A stretch of 64,000 nt of DNA from Gammaproteobacteria bacterium. GTDB lineage: Bacteria; Pseudomonadota; Gammaproteobacteria; Pseudomonadales; Pseudohongiellaceae. The translations under genes were made by a program, and so were the position numbers. Positions 16,764 to 25,104 of this stretch are shown piece after piece (position 1 is the stretch's first letter; the number at the start of each line of letters is the position of its first letter). The notes below the pieces were generated by a model. The model worked only from the letters and a program-made list of their open reading frames with translations, was not told the DNA's origin and ran no database searches. The stretch is from contig JAWKZW010000001.1 of the NCBI GenBank assembly GCA_041395725.1, positions 1,860,001-1,924,000 of the forward strand, given 5' to 3'.

Positions 16764-17498
16764 TTACTCTTCTACACGGCCGGCTCGATTCTGTATGTAG
16801 GAGGTACGGAAGAAAATATAGGGGTCAATGGCGCTCTGGTAAAGGGCTTCGTAGGTATCGGGATCCAGGGAAAGAGTGGTTTCGGCCTGGGCCAGATTCA
16901 GAGCGATGATTTCGCCGGTAGACAGCGGGTCCAGTACCGGATTGATGGCCGTGTTGCCCAGACTGCCCAGGCCATCCCGTAAGCTGCTGAAGCCCAGGAA
17001 CGGAATCACCACGTAAAATCCGTGCCCGACACCATAACGGCCAAGTGTTTGACCCAGATCTTCGTTGTCCTGCTCGATACCCATGCTGCCGGCAGGGTCA
17101 AACAGCCCCAGAATGCCCAGGGTTGAATTGATTACAAAGCGAGACGCCTCGGTCCCGGCATTGGGCAGGTCGAGCTGCAATAGCGCGTTGATGGCGGAGA
17201 TCGGCGTGCCGAGATTGGAGAAAAAATTGGACAGTGAAATCCTGGCGGGTTCCGGGACAACCCGAAAAGCCACGGCTACCGGTTTGAGTACGCCTCGATA
17301 CAGGCTGTCGTTCAGCGCGAAGGTTGCCCGGTTGAGCGACTCGAGTGGGTCGGCAATCTGCGGCCCTTCGTCGAACTCAAAAAAGTCGTCATCATCGTCC
17401 TGCGCGTAGACAGGTCCAATCAGGCAAAGCTGCAACCCGAGCAAGGCGAACAATCTGAAAACAGTCTGGCTTGCTTTTGTTAGTTTTTTAACTGGCAT
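16764..17498 (-). CDS. mlaA: MlaA (VacJ) outer-membrane lipid-asymmetry protein
   Basis: A 244-residue MlaA/VacJ protein: DPLESLNRATFALNDSLYRG, RISLSNFFSNLGTPISAINALLQ, TLGILGLFDPAGSMGIE and LGRYGVGHGFYVVIPFLG are all family hallmarks. It removes misplaced phospholipid from the outer leaflet together with porins. Oddly, the N-terminus shows a plain signal peptide (cleavage near PVYAQ before an Asp-rich stretch); the only Cys (LQLC) is not in a lipobox, although MlaA is normally a lipoprotein. It is embedded in the operon between mlaD (16 bases upstream) and mlaC. Confidence 0.93.
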   Translation of the reverse strand: MPVKKLTKASQTVFRLFALLGLQLCLIGPVYAQDDDDDFFEFDEGPQIADPLESLNRATFALNDSLYRGVLKPVAVAFRVVPEPARISLSNFFSNLGTPISAINALLQLDLPNAGTEASRFVINSTLGILGLFDPAGSMGIEQDNEDLGQTLGRYGVGHGFYVVIPFLGFSSLRDGLGSLGNTAINPVLDPLSTGEIIALNLAQAETTLSLDPDTYEALYQSAIDPYIFFRTSYIQNRAGRVEE

Positions 17499-17514
17499 CT
17501 TAAGGATTCTCCGG

Positions 17515-17964
17515 TCATCCTTCGGTCTGGAAGATGTAACGACTTACGAGCTCCTCGAGGCTGATCGCGGATTCCGTTTCGTAAAACTCCATACCGTCGG
17601 TCAGCAGTTCATCAAAGCCGCCTGGGACGATTTTTATGTATTTTTCACCAATGATTCCCTGGGTACGGATGGCGGCGATAGCATCTTCCTGGACTATAAC
17701 GCCGTCGTTGATGCGCATCTCGACGATTGCTTCGAATGACTCCGGATCAAATTCGATACTGGAAACCGTCCCGATCCGCACCCCGGCACCTTCTATGATC
17801 GCTCCCGGTCGTAATCCGGACGCTGAGGTGAATCGGGCCGTCAGGTTGTACCCTGGTTGCTCAATAAAGGACGCACCCGCAACTGTAACGGCAAGGTAGC
17901 TGAAGCTGAGAATACCAATTACGACAAAAATTCCTGTAATCAGTTGTATATTCAATTTGTTCAT
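17515..17964 (-). CDS. mlaD: MlaD, MCE-domain substrate-binding subunit
   Basis: A 149-residue protein with one N-terminal membrane helix (LITGIFVVIGILSFSYLAV) and a single MCE domain: YNLTARFTSASGLRPGAIIE, GVRIGTVSSIEFDPESFEA and IRTQGIIGEKYIKIVPGG. Length and layout are those of gammaproteobacterial MlaD, which forms a hexameric ring on the MlaFE core and receives lipid from MlaC. It lies 74 bases behind mlaE. Confidence 0.94.
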   Translation of the reverse strand: MNKLNIQLITGIFVVIGILSFSYLAVTVAGASFIEQPGYNLTARFTSASGLRPGAIIEGAGVRIGTVSSIEFDPESFEAIVEMRINDGVIVQEDAIAAIRTQGIIGEKYIKIVPGGFDELLTDGMEFYETESAISLEELVSRYIFQTEG

Positions 17965-18038
17965 AATTTTCCCACTCTCCGGAAAAAAGGCCGGGCTGCC
18001 ACTGATTGCTGTCCGCTACAGATAGCAGTATCACTCCG

Positions 18039-18821
18039 TTAAAGGATTGCGCCGATCAGGAAATCGCTGAATAACACGGCGATCGATGAGATTACCACCG
18101 CGTCGGTTGTTACATAACTGACACCCTCGGCGCCCAGGGAGCCGGATCTGGTCAGGTGAATATAAAAGCCCTTGGAGCAACAGATAAGGGTTACCAGCAG
18201 GCCAAAAATCAGGGACTTGACCAGGCCCAGCCGTACATCACCCCAGACCACGGCGTCGATCATGCCATTGATGTAAGACCCCTCGCCGACGCCGAACAGA
18301 ACGACGCCGACGAAGTAGCCCCCAAAGATTGCCACCAAGCTGAACACGCAGGTCAACAGTGGTACGGAAATAATGCCTGCCACCAGTTTTGGTGCCACCA
18401 GAAACTTATCAGGGCTGATGGCCATGCACTCCAGTGCATCCACCTGCTCTGAAATTCTCATTATGCCCAGCTCGGCGCAGATGGCCGACCCGGCGCGCCC
18501 TACAACCATCAGCGCGGTCATTACCGGTCCCAGTTCCCGCAACACACTCAATGCCACGGCAGAACCCAGCAGATCCACCGATCCGAAGCGCTCCAGGGTA
18601 TTGTAGAACTGCAGGCCCAGTACCATCCCGATAGTTAACCCGGAGATGACGATGACGCTGAGAGACCTTGCACCGATAAAATAGATCTGCCTGACGATCG
18701 GATAGAACTGGTAGGGGGGTTGCACGATGCGAATGGCGATTATCAGCAGTAATAAAAAAGTACGCCCGGTCTGCTCCAGGGAATTCAGAACGGCACTGCC
18801 CATTGATTCCACGGTTTTCAT
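18039..18821 (-). CDS. mlaE: MlaE, permease of the Mla ABC transporter
   Basis: A 260-residue MlaE-type permease with an N-terminal amphipathic segment and about five membrane helices. Family sequences include IYFIGARSLSVIVISGLTIG, ALVLRELGPVMTALMVVGRA-like text (SVLRELGPVMTALMVVGRAG) and SEQVDALECMAISPDKFLV, the coupling-helix region that contacts MlaF. The start overlaps the mlaF stop by one base (TGATG), a sign of translational coupling. Confidence 0.95.
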   Translation of the reverse strand: MKTVESMGSAVLNSLEQTGRTFLLLLIIAIRIVQPPYQFYPIVRQIYFIGARSLSVIVISGLTIGMVLGLQFYNTLERFGSVDLLGSAVALSVLRELGPVMTALMVVGRAGSAICAELGIMRISEQVDALECMAISPDKFLVAPKLVAGIISVPLLTCVFSLVAIFGGYFVGVVLFGVGEGSYINGMIDAVVWGDVRLGLVKSLIFGLLVTLICCSKGFYIHLTRSGSLGAEGVSYVTTDAVVISSIAVLFSDFLIGAIL

Positions 18822-19630
18822 CAGTCTTGTGATGCCTCTTCCAGTCCCGCAAGTCGTCTCAGATGCTGATCCACGTCGACGTTCACCTGGCGAGGGGTTC
18901 GATTCAACAGGCCTGTAATCCTGGGGTCGTCACTGGCGCGTATTTCTTCTGGCGTTCCCGCCAGCAGCAGCTTTCCGTCACCCAGGATGGCGATTCTGTC
19001 GGCGATTTTAAAAACACTTTCCAATTCGTGGGTAACCACGACGATGGTCATGTTCATCGTCTGTTTCAGTTTGATGATCAATTCGTCGAGTTCTGCCGAG
19101 GTGATGGGGTCCAGACCCGCGGAAGGCTCGTCGAAGAACAGCAGTTTGGGATCCATGATGATTGCCCGCGCCAGTGCCGCACGCTTGGTCATGCCACCGG
19201 ACAATTCAGCGGGCATCAGATTTTCATGTGGCAGCATGTTGACCATGTCCAGTTTGATGCGGGTCATGATCTGTATGGTTGTTTCGTCGAGATCGGTGTG
19301 CTGGTGGAGGGGAAGTTGAATGTTTTCCGCCACCGACATGGACGAGAAAAGGGCGCCTCCTTGAAAAGCCACGCCCATCTGTTTGCGCATATCACGCAGC
19401 TGTGTGGAACTGGCGCTGCAGATGTCGGTCCCCAGGATTCTGATCTTGCCGGAAGTGGGTTTCTTCAAGCCCAGCATACTGCGCAGCAGTGTACTCTTGC
19501 CCGCGCCACTGCCGCCCATGATGACAAAAATCTGTCCGAGAGGTATATCGAGATCAATGGAATCAAGAATTCGTCGCTTGCCGTATTCCACGACCAGATC
19601 ACGAATTTCAATTGCCATTGTAGAAGTCAT
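18821..19630 (-). CDS. mlaF: MlaF, ATPase of the Mla ABC transporter
   Basis: A 269-residue ABC ATPase: Walker A GGSGAGKST near residues 39-47, signature AELSGGMTKRAALARAIIMD, Walker B LLFFDEPSAGLDPITS and switch His in VVVTHELESVF. It energises phospholipid transport in the MlaFEDB complex. The frame starts at 19630, 13 bases after the upstream STAS gene; an internal ATG at 19618 is an alternative. No separate mlaB STAS gene occurs downstream in the operon, where one is normally found. Confidence 0.94.
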   Translation of the reverse strand: MTSTMAIEIRDLVVEYGKRRILDSIDLDIPLGQIFVIMGGSGAGKSTLLRSMLGLKKPTSGKIRILGTDICSASSTQLRDMRKQMGVAFQGGALFSSMSVAENIQLPLHQHTDLDETTIQIMTRIKLDMVNMLPHENLMPAELSGGMTKRAALARAIIMDPKLLFFDEPSAGLDPITSAELDELIIKLKQTMNMTIVVVTHELESVFKIADRIAILGDGKLLLAGTPEEIRASDDPRITGLLNRTPRQVNVDVDQHLRRLAGLEEASQD

Positions 19631-19643
19631 CGGGGGCGCTCGG

Positions 19644-19979
19644 TCACTCTTGAAGAATCTCTATGAAGCTGTCTTCGCTGTCATAGAGTGAGAAAATCTG
19701 GTCCAGCCGCGTAATAGTCAGAACCTGCATTGTCGATGTGCTGATGCTCAATAGTCCGTATTGCAGGTTCGCCTTTTTCGCGGTCTGAAAGCCTTCTACC
19801 AGGCTGGCGATACCGGAGCTGTCGATGTAACTGACTTCCTGCATATCAATCAGGAGCGATCTGCCATCCTTCAACGTTGCCAGGATTTTCTCTCTGAGAG
19901 TAGGTGAGTGATGGAGATCGATTTCGCCACTTAATTCAAGCACGTCGAAATCAGACTCGTTTCTTAATACGTGTTTCAA
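19644..19979 (-). CDS. STAS-domain anti-anti-sigma-type protein (RsbV/SpoIIAA-like)
   Basis: A 111-residue STAS protein: VLELSGEIDLHHSPTLREKI, LLIDMQEVSYIDSSGIASLV and a C-terminal LDQIFSLYDSEDSFIEIL. The DSSG motif contains the serine phosphorylated in partner switching. I place the start at TTG 19979, whose bases overlap the TGA of the upstream kinase gene (TTGA), with AAGGAAG about 7 bases before; an ATG at 20030 would force a 55-base overlap. It lies 13 bases before mlaF, so it could serve the kinase/phosphatase pair, the MlaF transporter in place of MlaB, or both. Confidence 0.85.
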   Translation of the reverse strand: MKHVLRNESDFDVLELSGEIDLHHSPTLREKILATLKDGRSLLIDMQEVSYIDSSGIASLVEGFQTAKKANLQYGLLSISTSTMQVLTITRLDQIFSLYDSEDSFIEILQE

Positions 19980-20398
19980 CTGATCACTTCCTTCTTCATC
20001 TGTAAAATATTGCCTTGTCGTTTGCCGCAATCGATCAGCTTCACTTCATCCATGATCTCATTGATGATGTGACATCCCAGCCCGCCGGGGCGGATCTGAT
20101 CCAGAGGCCGGGACTTCATTTCATCGGCTCTGGATTTGTTGCGGGCAAAATCTGTCAATCTGAATACCAGGCTGGAATCCTGCCTGATTATCTCCAGCAC
20201 AATATCTCCACAATCGCCATCGCAGTAGGCATGCTGAATAATGTTCATGCAGGCTTCACCGATGGCGAGCGTTACGCACTCAATAGTTTCTTTGGAATAC
20301 TTGGCTTTAACCAGTGCCTCACGCAATCTGGCCCTTACCGTGCAAAGATGCTCCGGCTTGGCAGGAAACGCAAATTCCAGAATCTGTTGTGTCGCCAC
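19976..20398 (-). CDS. Anti-sigma-type serine kinase (RsbW/SpoIIAB-like HATPase)
   Basis: A 140-residue GHKL ATPase: TIECVTLAIGEACMNIIQHA carries the N-box (E-A-x-x-N), VFRLTDFARNKSR the D-box region, and RPGGLGCHIINEIMDEV the G-box. Such proteins bind a sigma factor or other partner and phosphorylate the STAS antagonist. The start is GTG with GGGG about 9 bases before it. The stop overlaps the STAS start. No sigma factor is encoded nearby, so the controlled partner is not a neighbouring sigma gene. Confidence 0.9.
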   Translation of the reverse strand: MATQQILEFAFPAKPEHLCTVRARLREALVKAKYSKETIECVTLAIGEACMNIIQHAYCDGDCGDIVLEIIRQDSSLVFRLTDFARNKSRADEMKSRPLDQIRPGGLGCHIINEIMDEVKLIDCGKRQGNILQMKKEVIS

Positions 20399-20550
20399 AA
20401 TGAAACCCCGCGAGCTGATTTTTAGTCAACGGGCCGGTTCAGGGCTGTATTATCTTAGAAGCTGAATACCCTTAACTACCCGACTTGCACTCGTTTACTC
20501 ACACAGAGAAATTACTTGCTGCTTCTTTTTTCTTTGTCTTTTTCTTGTTT

Positions 20551-21888
20551 CTATTTTTCAGGTTTCTGGCTGGCTTTATCCCGATTGTTGTCCTCAATGA
20601 TGAGTACGGTTAAATCGTCGAATCGCGAACCTGTGTTTGAAACTTCCTCGACAAATTTCTCCAGGCGGGGTTGCCGCGGCAAACTGCTCCAGCGCCTGAT
20701 CAGGGATTGCAGAGCTATGATTTCATCTTGTTCCTCTGAGCCGCGGGTCAATCCTTCGGACAGGCCGTCAGTATACAAATACAGACTTCCGTTAGCCAGA
20801 TTAAAACTTTCTTCCGCAAACTGCTGGTCCGATAGAATCCCTACTGGCGGGCTCAGGGACTCATACAGGGTGAACTGGCCGTCCACTCTGTGATGAATTG
20901 CGGGCGGGTGGCCCGCATTGGCTATGGTCACTAACCCGGTCTCAGGGTCATAGGTGCCCCCGATCATGGTGATGAACAGGCCCCTGGTCGTCATTTCGTA
21001 AAGCTCTCTTGAGATGACACCCAGTATTTCGGCCGGCGAATCTATCGTTTTGGCCAGGCAATGGAACAGGCTGCTGCCCTTTGCCATCAGGAGTGCCGCG
21101 TCTACGCCCTTGCCAGATACATCGCCGATATTGAACATGTATTTGCCGCTGGGCAGCAACTGGTAATCGAAAAAGTCTCCCGACATGTTCTTGGCTGGAA
21201 TGTTCAGGCCGGCAATGTGGTGGCGCTCATCAAAGTCTGGCAGGAAACTTTCCTGAATTGTCCGGGCCAGAGTCAATTCCTGCTGGACTTTTTCAGACCG
21301 GAGTACTTCTTCCACCATGGTGGCATTGTGAATCGCCATAGCCGCAGACGCGCACAGAAGGCTTAGCAGGTGGGAATCTGACTGGTCGAAAAGGCCATCA
21401 GGGTTCCCGGCGGTCGGGATCTTGTTGATCAGCTCAATAGCGCCAATGGTCTCATTCTGAATGATCAGTGGTGCGCAGAGTATTGACCGCGTGCCGAACT
21501 TTGAATACTCCGCTGCCTCCACCGGTAAATCGTCCTCGTCCCGGGTATCCCTGATAAGCACGGTCCGGGACTGATTGACAGCCTTGTGCAGTACCTTCAT
21601 GCCTACTTTCAGCATCGGATCCTGAATATCCACCTGTCCCGCGCAGCCCTGGCAGATCAGTTCATCTTTGCCATTGAGCAGAAAAACGGATGCGGCTTCC
21701 GCTCCAGAGTAGCTCAGAATTTTCTCCAGTGACACTCTAAGTGCATCCTCGAGGTCCAGCGAGCAGGCAAATGCCTGGATCAGGTCCTCCAGATTGGCAA
21801 GTATCTTTGAATTACCAAGCAGGTCATCGGGTATGTAAGCTTCTTCAGGCATGGTCTCAGGCATAGGTTCGGTCATCGGGACAGGCAT
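20551..21888 (-). CDS. GAF-domain, PP2C/SpoIIE-type serine phosphatase (RsbU-like)
   Basis: A protein of about 445 residues. After a Met/Pro-rich leader come a GAF domain (about residues 30-190, with ASVFLLNGKDELICQG and SILCAPLIIQNETIGAIELI) and a SpoIIE/PP2C phosphatase domain (about 215-440, with NMSGDFFDYQLL, FNIGDVSGKGVDAALLMA, IANAGHPPAI and SLYLYTDGLSEG holding the metal-binding Asp residues). It would dephosphorylate the STAS protein in response to a GAF-sensed signal. The start is uncertain: TTG 21906 or ATG 21888, 21876, 21864 or 21852. Confidence 0.88.
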   Translation of the reverse strand: MPVPMTEPMPETMPEEAYIPDDLLGNSKILANLEDLIQAFACSLDLEDALRVSLEKILSYSGAEAASVFLLNGKDELICQGCAGQVDIQDPMLKVGMKVLHKAVNQSRTVLIRDTRDEDDLPVEAAEYSKFGTRSILCAPLIIQNETIGAIELINKIPTAGNPDGLFDQSDSHLLSLLCASAAMAIHNATMVEEVLRSEKVQQELTLARTIQESFLPDFDERHHIAGLNIPAKNMSGDFFDYQLLPSGKYMFNIGDVSGKGVDAALLMAKGSSLFHCLAKTIDSPAEILGVISRELYEMTTRGLFITMIGGTYDPETGLVTIANAGHPPAIHHRVDGQFTLYESLSPPVGILSDQQFAEESFNLANGSLYLYTDGLSEGLTRGSEEQDEIIALQSLIRRWSSLPRQPRLEKFVEEVSNTGSRFDDLTVLIIEDNNRDKASQKPEK

Positions 21889-21906
21889 CAGTGCAGGCGC
21901 AGGCAA

Positions 21907-22868
21907 GTCTGACAGCCTCTCCGTTGCGGGGTCTAATAACGGGGAATGCGAGGGGAATCATACTCTTGATGTATTGAAGCTATCAAGGACAGGGGAAGAG
22001 CTATCCTGGTTGGCGCATGCCTGCTGCAGTCGAGAGGCGTTTAGAGAGAAGTGTTTAGAGAGAGGCCTGGTCAATCAACCGCCAGTCGCAGCCTTGCGGG
22101 ATCAGTCTCGCCGTCACACGCCTGTCGGCGGTACAGGTGTACCAAAAGTTCTAAAAGCTTTTGCGGTTTTATTTTGAACTCTTAAAAGATTTAAAAGCGC
22201 TGAAAAGTCCGAAAATTGCAGAAAGTGCAAAAAGTGCAATCAGTCGGAACAGAAAACTGTCTTGTAGGAAAACCGGACCGCTTGCTGTTAAAGCAGCAAG
22301 GATTACCGGGTTCCCTGGCGGCACTCGGCAAGCGGAACTGCCGGGCCTCGGAGGCGACGACACAGGCCGTGCAACTTCGACATCAGCGGCGCTGGATCTG
22401 CTGTGCAAAATCAAGGAGCGAACAAGCGCTCGCCGTAAGCTGACCAGGAAGCAGGGCGGGAATCTGGCGACAGAGCAGGTCAGACGACGCAACTGAGCGA
22501 AAGTGGGTCGAACCCCTCACCAGGCCTGTTGGTAGCCGATTTCGACATCGTTGTACCGATTACAGCACCGCGCTCTGGGTCTTGTGGATACGTAACATAT
22601 TGATTAAAAAGAAATAAAATATTTTCCGGCTAATTCGGGAGTACGTTGCCCGGTAATTTGCCGGCTTCCGCTCAGGGCCACGTCCAGCCTGCCTGCCGGA
22701 CAACAGGTCCTTTCCCGGTCTCGCGTATCTGGACAATTAGCAGTCAGCGATATATCTTGTCTGTCCGCTTTAATGGCGATATAGCTTTAACAAGCCAATA
22801 ACCCTAAAAAAACCATTAACAGAAATGGTTCTATCAATCTCATTAAGTGCCTTGCACGGGAGAGAAAT
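21907..22868. other. Divergent intergenic region, no confident gene
   Basis: This 0.96-kb stretch separates the minus-strand phosphatase and the plus-strand FAH-family gene. Overlapping frames of about 105-111 codons on both strands at 22161-22496 have biased, low-complexity translations and no family pattern. Just before the FAH gene a small dyad (AACCATT - AATGGTT, near 22810-22830) precedes the ribosome site GGGAGAGAAAT. Confidence 0.5.
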
Positions 22869-24032
22869 ATGATAAGAATATCCCTATTCACCTTGACGCT
22901 TGTTACCGCGCTGGCAGTTTTCACCAGCCCGGGCGAGGTCTCCGCACAAGCCATGGAATCGGCTGAGCCGTTCAAGGTTGGAACGTTTGCGATAGATGAT
23001 GTACCTACTGTCGGCCTGGTGATGCGCAATGATCAGCTGATCGTCGAGCTGGAAGCCGCTAACCGCGCCATGCAACTGGTACCCAGCTACAGCAAGATGG
23101 ACATGCCAGACGATATGCTGGGCCTCATCGAGCAGTACGAGTACGGTCTGAAGTATCGGATCTACGAAGTAGTCAACTGGCTGGTTGAAGAAAACAAGCT
23201 GAGCGGCATGAACCGTCCTGACTGGGTACACCCGGTGGACGGAGTAGATATCATGGCGCCGATTCAGTACCCCAGCAAGATCATGAACGCAGCTGTTAAC
23301 TTCTACACCCACGCCTGTGAAGGCTGTACAGACGAGGAACTGCGCGCCCGTACCCGCGAGCGGCAGGAGAATCGTGGTGTTCCCTACCTGTTCCTGAAGC
23401 CTACCCGTGGCGCAGTTATCGGTGATGGCGATACTATCATCATGCCTTACGGCCGTGATCAGATTGAATACGAAGTCGAAATGGCCATCGTGTTCGGCAA
23501 GCCTGGCAAGTACATCGCTGCCGACCGAGCCTATGATCACGTGTTCGGCTACATGGTCGCCATGGACATTTCCGACCGCGGTGGACGTCCGCCCGGTGGC
23601 TACGGCTCACGTTCCGACTGGTTTGTCGGCAAAGGGCACGACACTTTCGCACCACATGGTCCCTGGATTGTTCCCAAAGAGTTCTACGGTGATCCAATGC
23701 AGCGCCTGCACCAGATCACGGTTGTGGACGGTGTGACAGTTCAGGAAGCCCAGGCTGGAGATATGATCCATAACATCCCTGAGCTGATCGAGTATGCGTC
23801 GTCGCTCATCACCGTATTCCCTGGTGATGTTCTGCAGAGTGGAACTTCAGGCGGCACCGGCGCCGGTCGCGTTGAGCGGGCCTCCGGTTCCGGCTACCTG
23901 GTAGACGGTGAAACAATCAGTGCCACCATCGAAGGAATCGGTACCCTGACTCATCCTCTCATGAGAGAGCGCAGTGTCCCGGCCGATCTGTCCGGCTCGC
24001 AATTGCCGCCGACCAGCAGCTACCGCAACTAG
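22869..24032 (+). CDS. Exported fumarylacetoacetate-hydrolase (FAH) family protein
   Basis: A 387-residue protein with a signal peptide (MIRISLFTLTLVTALAVFTS, cleavage near VSAQA), unusual for this normally cytoplasmic family. The C-terminal two thirds carry FAH features: PSKIMNAAVNFYTHACEG, PYLFLKPTRGAVIGDGD, QIEYEVEMAIVFGKPGKYIA with the metal-binding Glu pair, VFGYMVAMDISDRGGRPPGG with the metal Asp, and GDVLQSGTSGGTGAG near the end. FAH proteins cleave or decarboxylate beta-dicarbonyl compounds. A terminator follows, so it is probably a single-gene unit, ahead of another exported hydrolase. Confidence 0.85.
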   Translation: MIRISLFTLTLVTALAVFTSPGEVSAQAMESAEPFKVGTFAIDDVPTVGLVMRNDQLIVELEAANRAMQLVPSYSKMDMPDDMLGLIEQYEYGLKYRIYEVVNWLVEENKLSGMNRPDWVHPVDGVDIMAPIQYPSKIMNAAVNFYTHACEGCTDEELRARTRERQENRGVPYLFLKPTRGAVIGDGDTIIMPYGRDQIEYEVEMAIVFGKPGKYIAADRAYDHVFGYMVAMDISDRGGRPPGGYGSRSDWFVGKGHDTFAPHGPWIVPKEFYGDPMQRLHQITVVDGVTVQEAQAGDMIHNIPELIEYASSLITVFPGDVLQSGTSGGTGAGRVERASGSGYLVDGETISATIEGIGTLTHPLMRERSVPADLSGSQLPPTSSYRN

Positions 24033-24057
24033 TCGCTGAGGCAGTATTGATCGAATA

Positions 24058-24096
24058 AAGGGCGCCCATCGGCTGATGCCGGTGGGCGCCCTTTTT
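24058..24096 (+). terminator. Rho-independent terminator after the FAH-family gene
   Basis: GGGCGCCCATCGGC and GCCGGTGGGCGCCC form a long GC-rich stem around TGAT and are followed by TTTTT. It lies 26 bases after the stop codon. Confidence 0.9.
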
Positions 24097-24150
24097 CGTG
24101 CCTGGAAAAACTTTCTGTCAATATCGAAAATACCCCAGAGGGAAAATACC

Positions 24151-25104
24151 ATGAACAGATTCCAACCCATTCTGCATCTGATACTGGCCCTGGTGGCCGG
24201 TGTCGGTCAGTCAGGACAGGCGGTGGCGCAGGGTAACCAGTTCCAGGGCGTCGAGCTCTCGATCGAGCCGGTGGCAGGCAACGTTTATATGGTGAAGCGC
24301 CCGGGCGGCGGCGGAAATATCGGTGCGTTCACGGGCCCGGACGGCGTATTGCTGGTCGACTCTCTCTTCGCGCCGTTGTCCGACCGGTTGGTAGCTGCAG
24401 TTCGGGAAGTCACCGACGGTGAAATACGTTTCCTGGTCAACACCCATATTCACCCGGACCATGTAGGCGGCAATGAAAATCTCGCCGAACTGGGCGTGCT
24501 GATATTTGCCCATGACAACACCCGTCTGCGATTTCTTGAAGAGAAGAGCCACTTTCCACGCCAGGGCGGCAGCTTTGCTCCCCAGCCTCCCGTTGCCGGC
24601 CGGCCGGTTATAACTTTCAACGATGAAATGAGTTTTCACTTGAACGGCGAGCAGGTCCGGGTATTCCTGGTTCCGCCTGCGCACACGGACGGGGATGTCT
24701 TTGTGTATTTCACTGCATCAGACGTGCTGCATCTGGGGGATGTGTTCAGAACCACCAGCTACCCGATCATCGACAAGTACAACGGCGGCAGTTTACGGGG
24801 CACCATTGCAGCACTGGATCTGGCCATCGATCTGGCCGGCCCGGCTACCCGGGTGATCCCGGGGCACGGTCTGGAAGTGGTCGGCAGGGACGCGATGATC
24901 GAGTTTAGGGATATGATTCTGGACGTACAGAACAAGGTCTACACCATGATCCGGGATGGCAAACACCTTGCCGAAGTGATGGCGGCCCGGCCCACTGCCG
25001 AGTATGACGCACGATGGGGGCAGGAGGCCGGCTGGACTGCCACCGATTTTGTGCCGGTAGTGTATTACGAGCTGGGCGGGGCCGGACGACTGCAGGATCG
25101 CTAG
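24151..25104 (+). CDS. Exported metallo-beta-lactamase-fold hydrolase
   Basis: A 317-residue protein with a signal peptide ending near QAVAQG; the ATG follows AGAGGGAAAATACC. The MBL fold is clear: NIGAFTGPDGVLLVDSLFAP, the zinc motif THIHPDHVGG near residue 107-116 (H-x-H-x-D-H), a later His in PPAHTDGDVFVYF, LHLGDVF with the bridging Asp, and VIPGHGLEV. Family substrates range from thioesters and lactones to beta-lactams and cannot be assigned. The gene overlaps the convergent FAD-oxidoreductase gene by 4 bases. Confidence 0.9.
   Translation: MNRFQPILHLILALVAGVGQSGQAVAQGNQFQGVELSIEPVAGNVYMVKRPGGGGNIGAFTGPDGVLLVDSLFAPLSDRLVAAVREVTDGEIRFLVNTHIHPDHVGGNENLAELGVLIFAHDNTRLRFLEEKSHFPRQGGSFAPQPPVAGRPVITFNDEMSFHLNGEQVRVFLVPPAHTDGDVFVYFTASDVLHLGDVFRTTSYPIIDKYNGGSLRGTIAALDLAIDLAGPATRVIPGHGLEVVGRDAMIEFRDMILDVQNKVYTMIRDGKHLAEVMAARPTAEYDARWGQEAGWTATDFVPVVYYELGGAGRLQDR

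Noticed and set aside
22161..22496. Overlapping 107-111-codon frames on both strands between the phosphatase and FAH-family genes.
   Set aside because: No ribosome site, no family pattern and biased composition; either frame could be chance.
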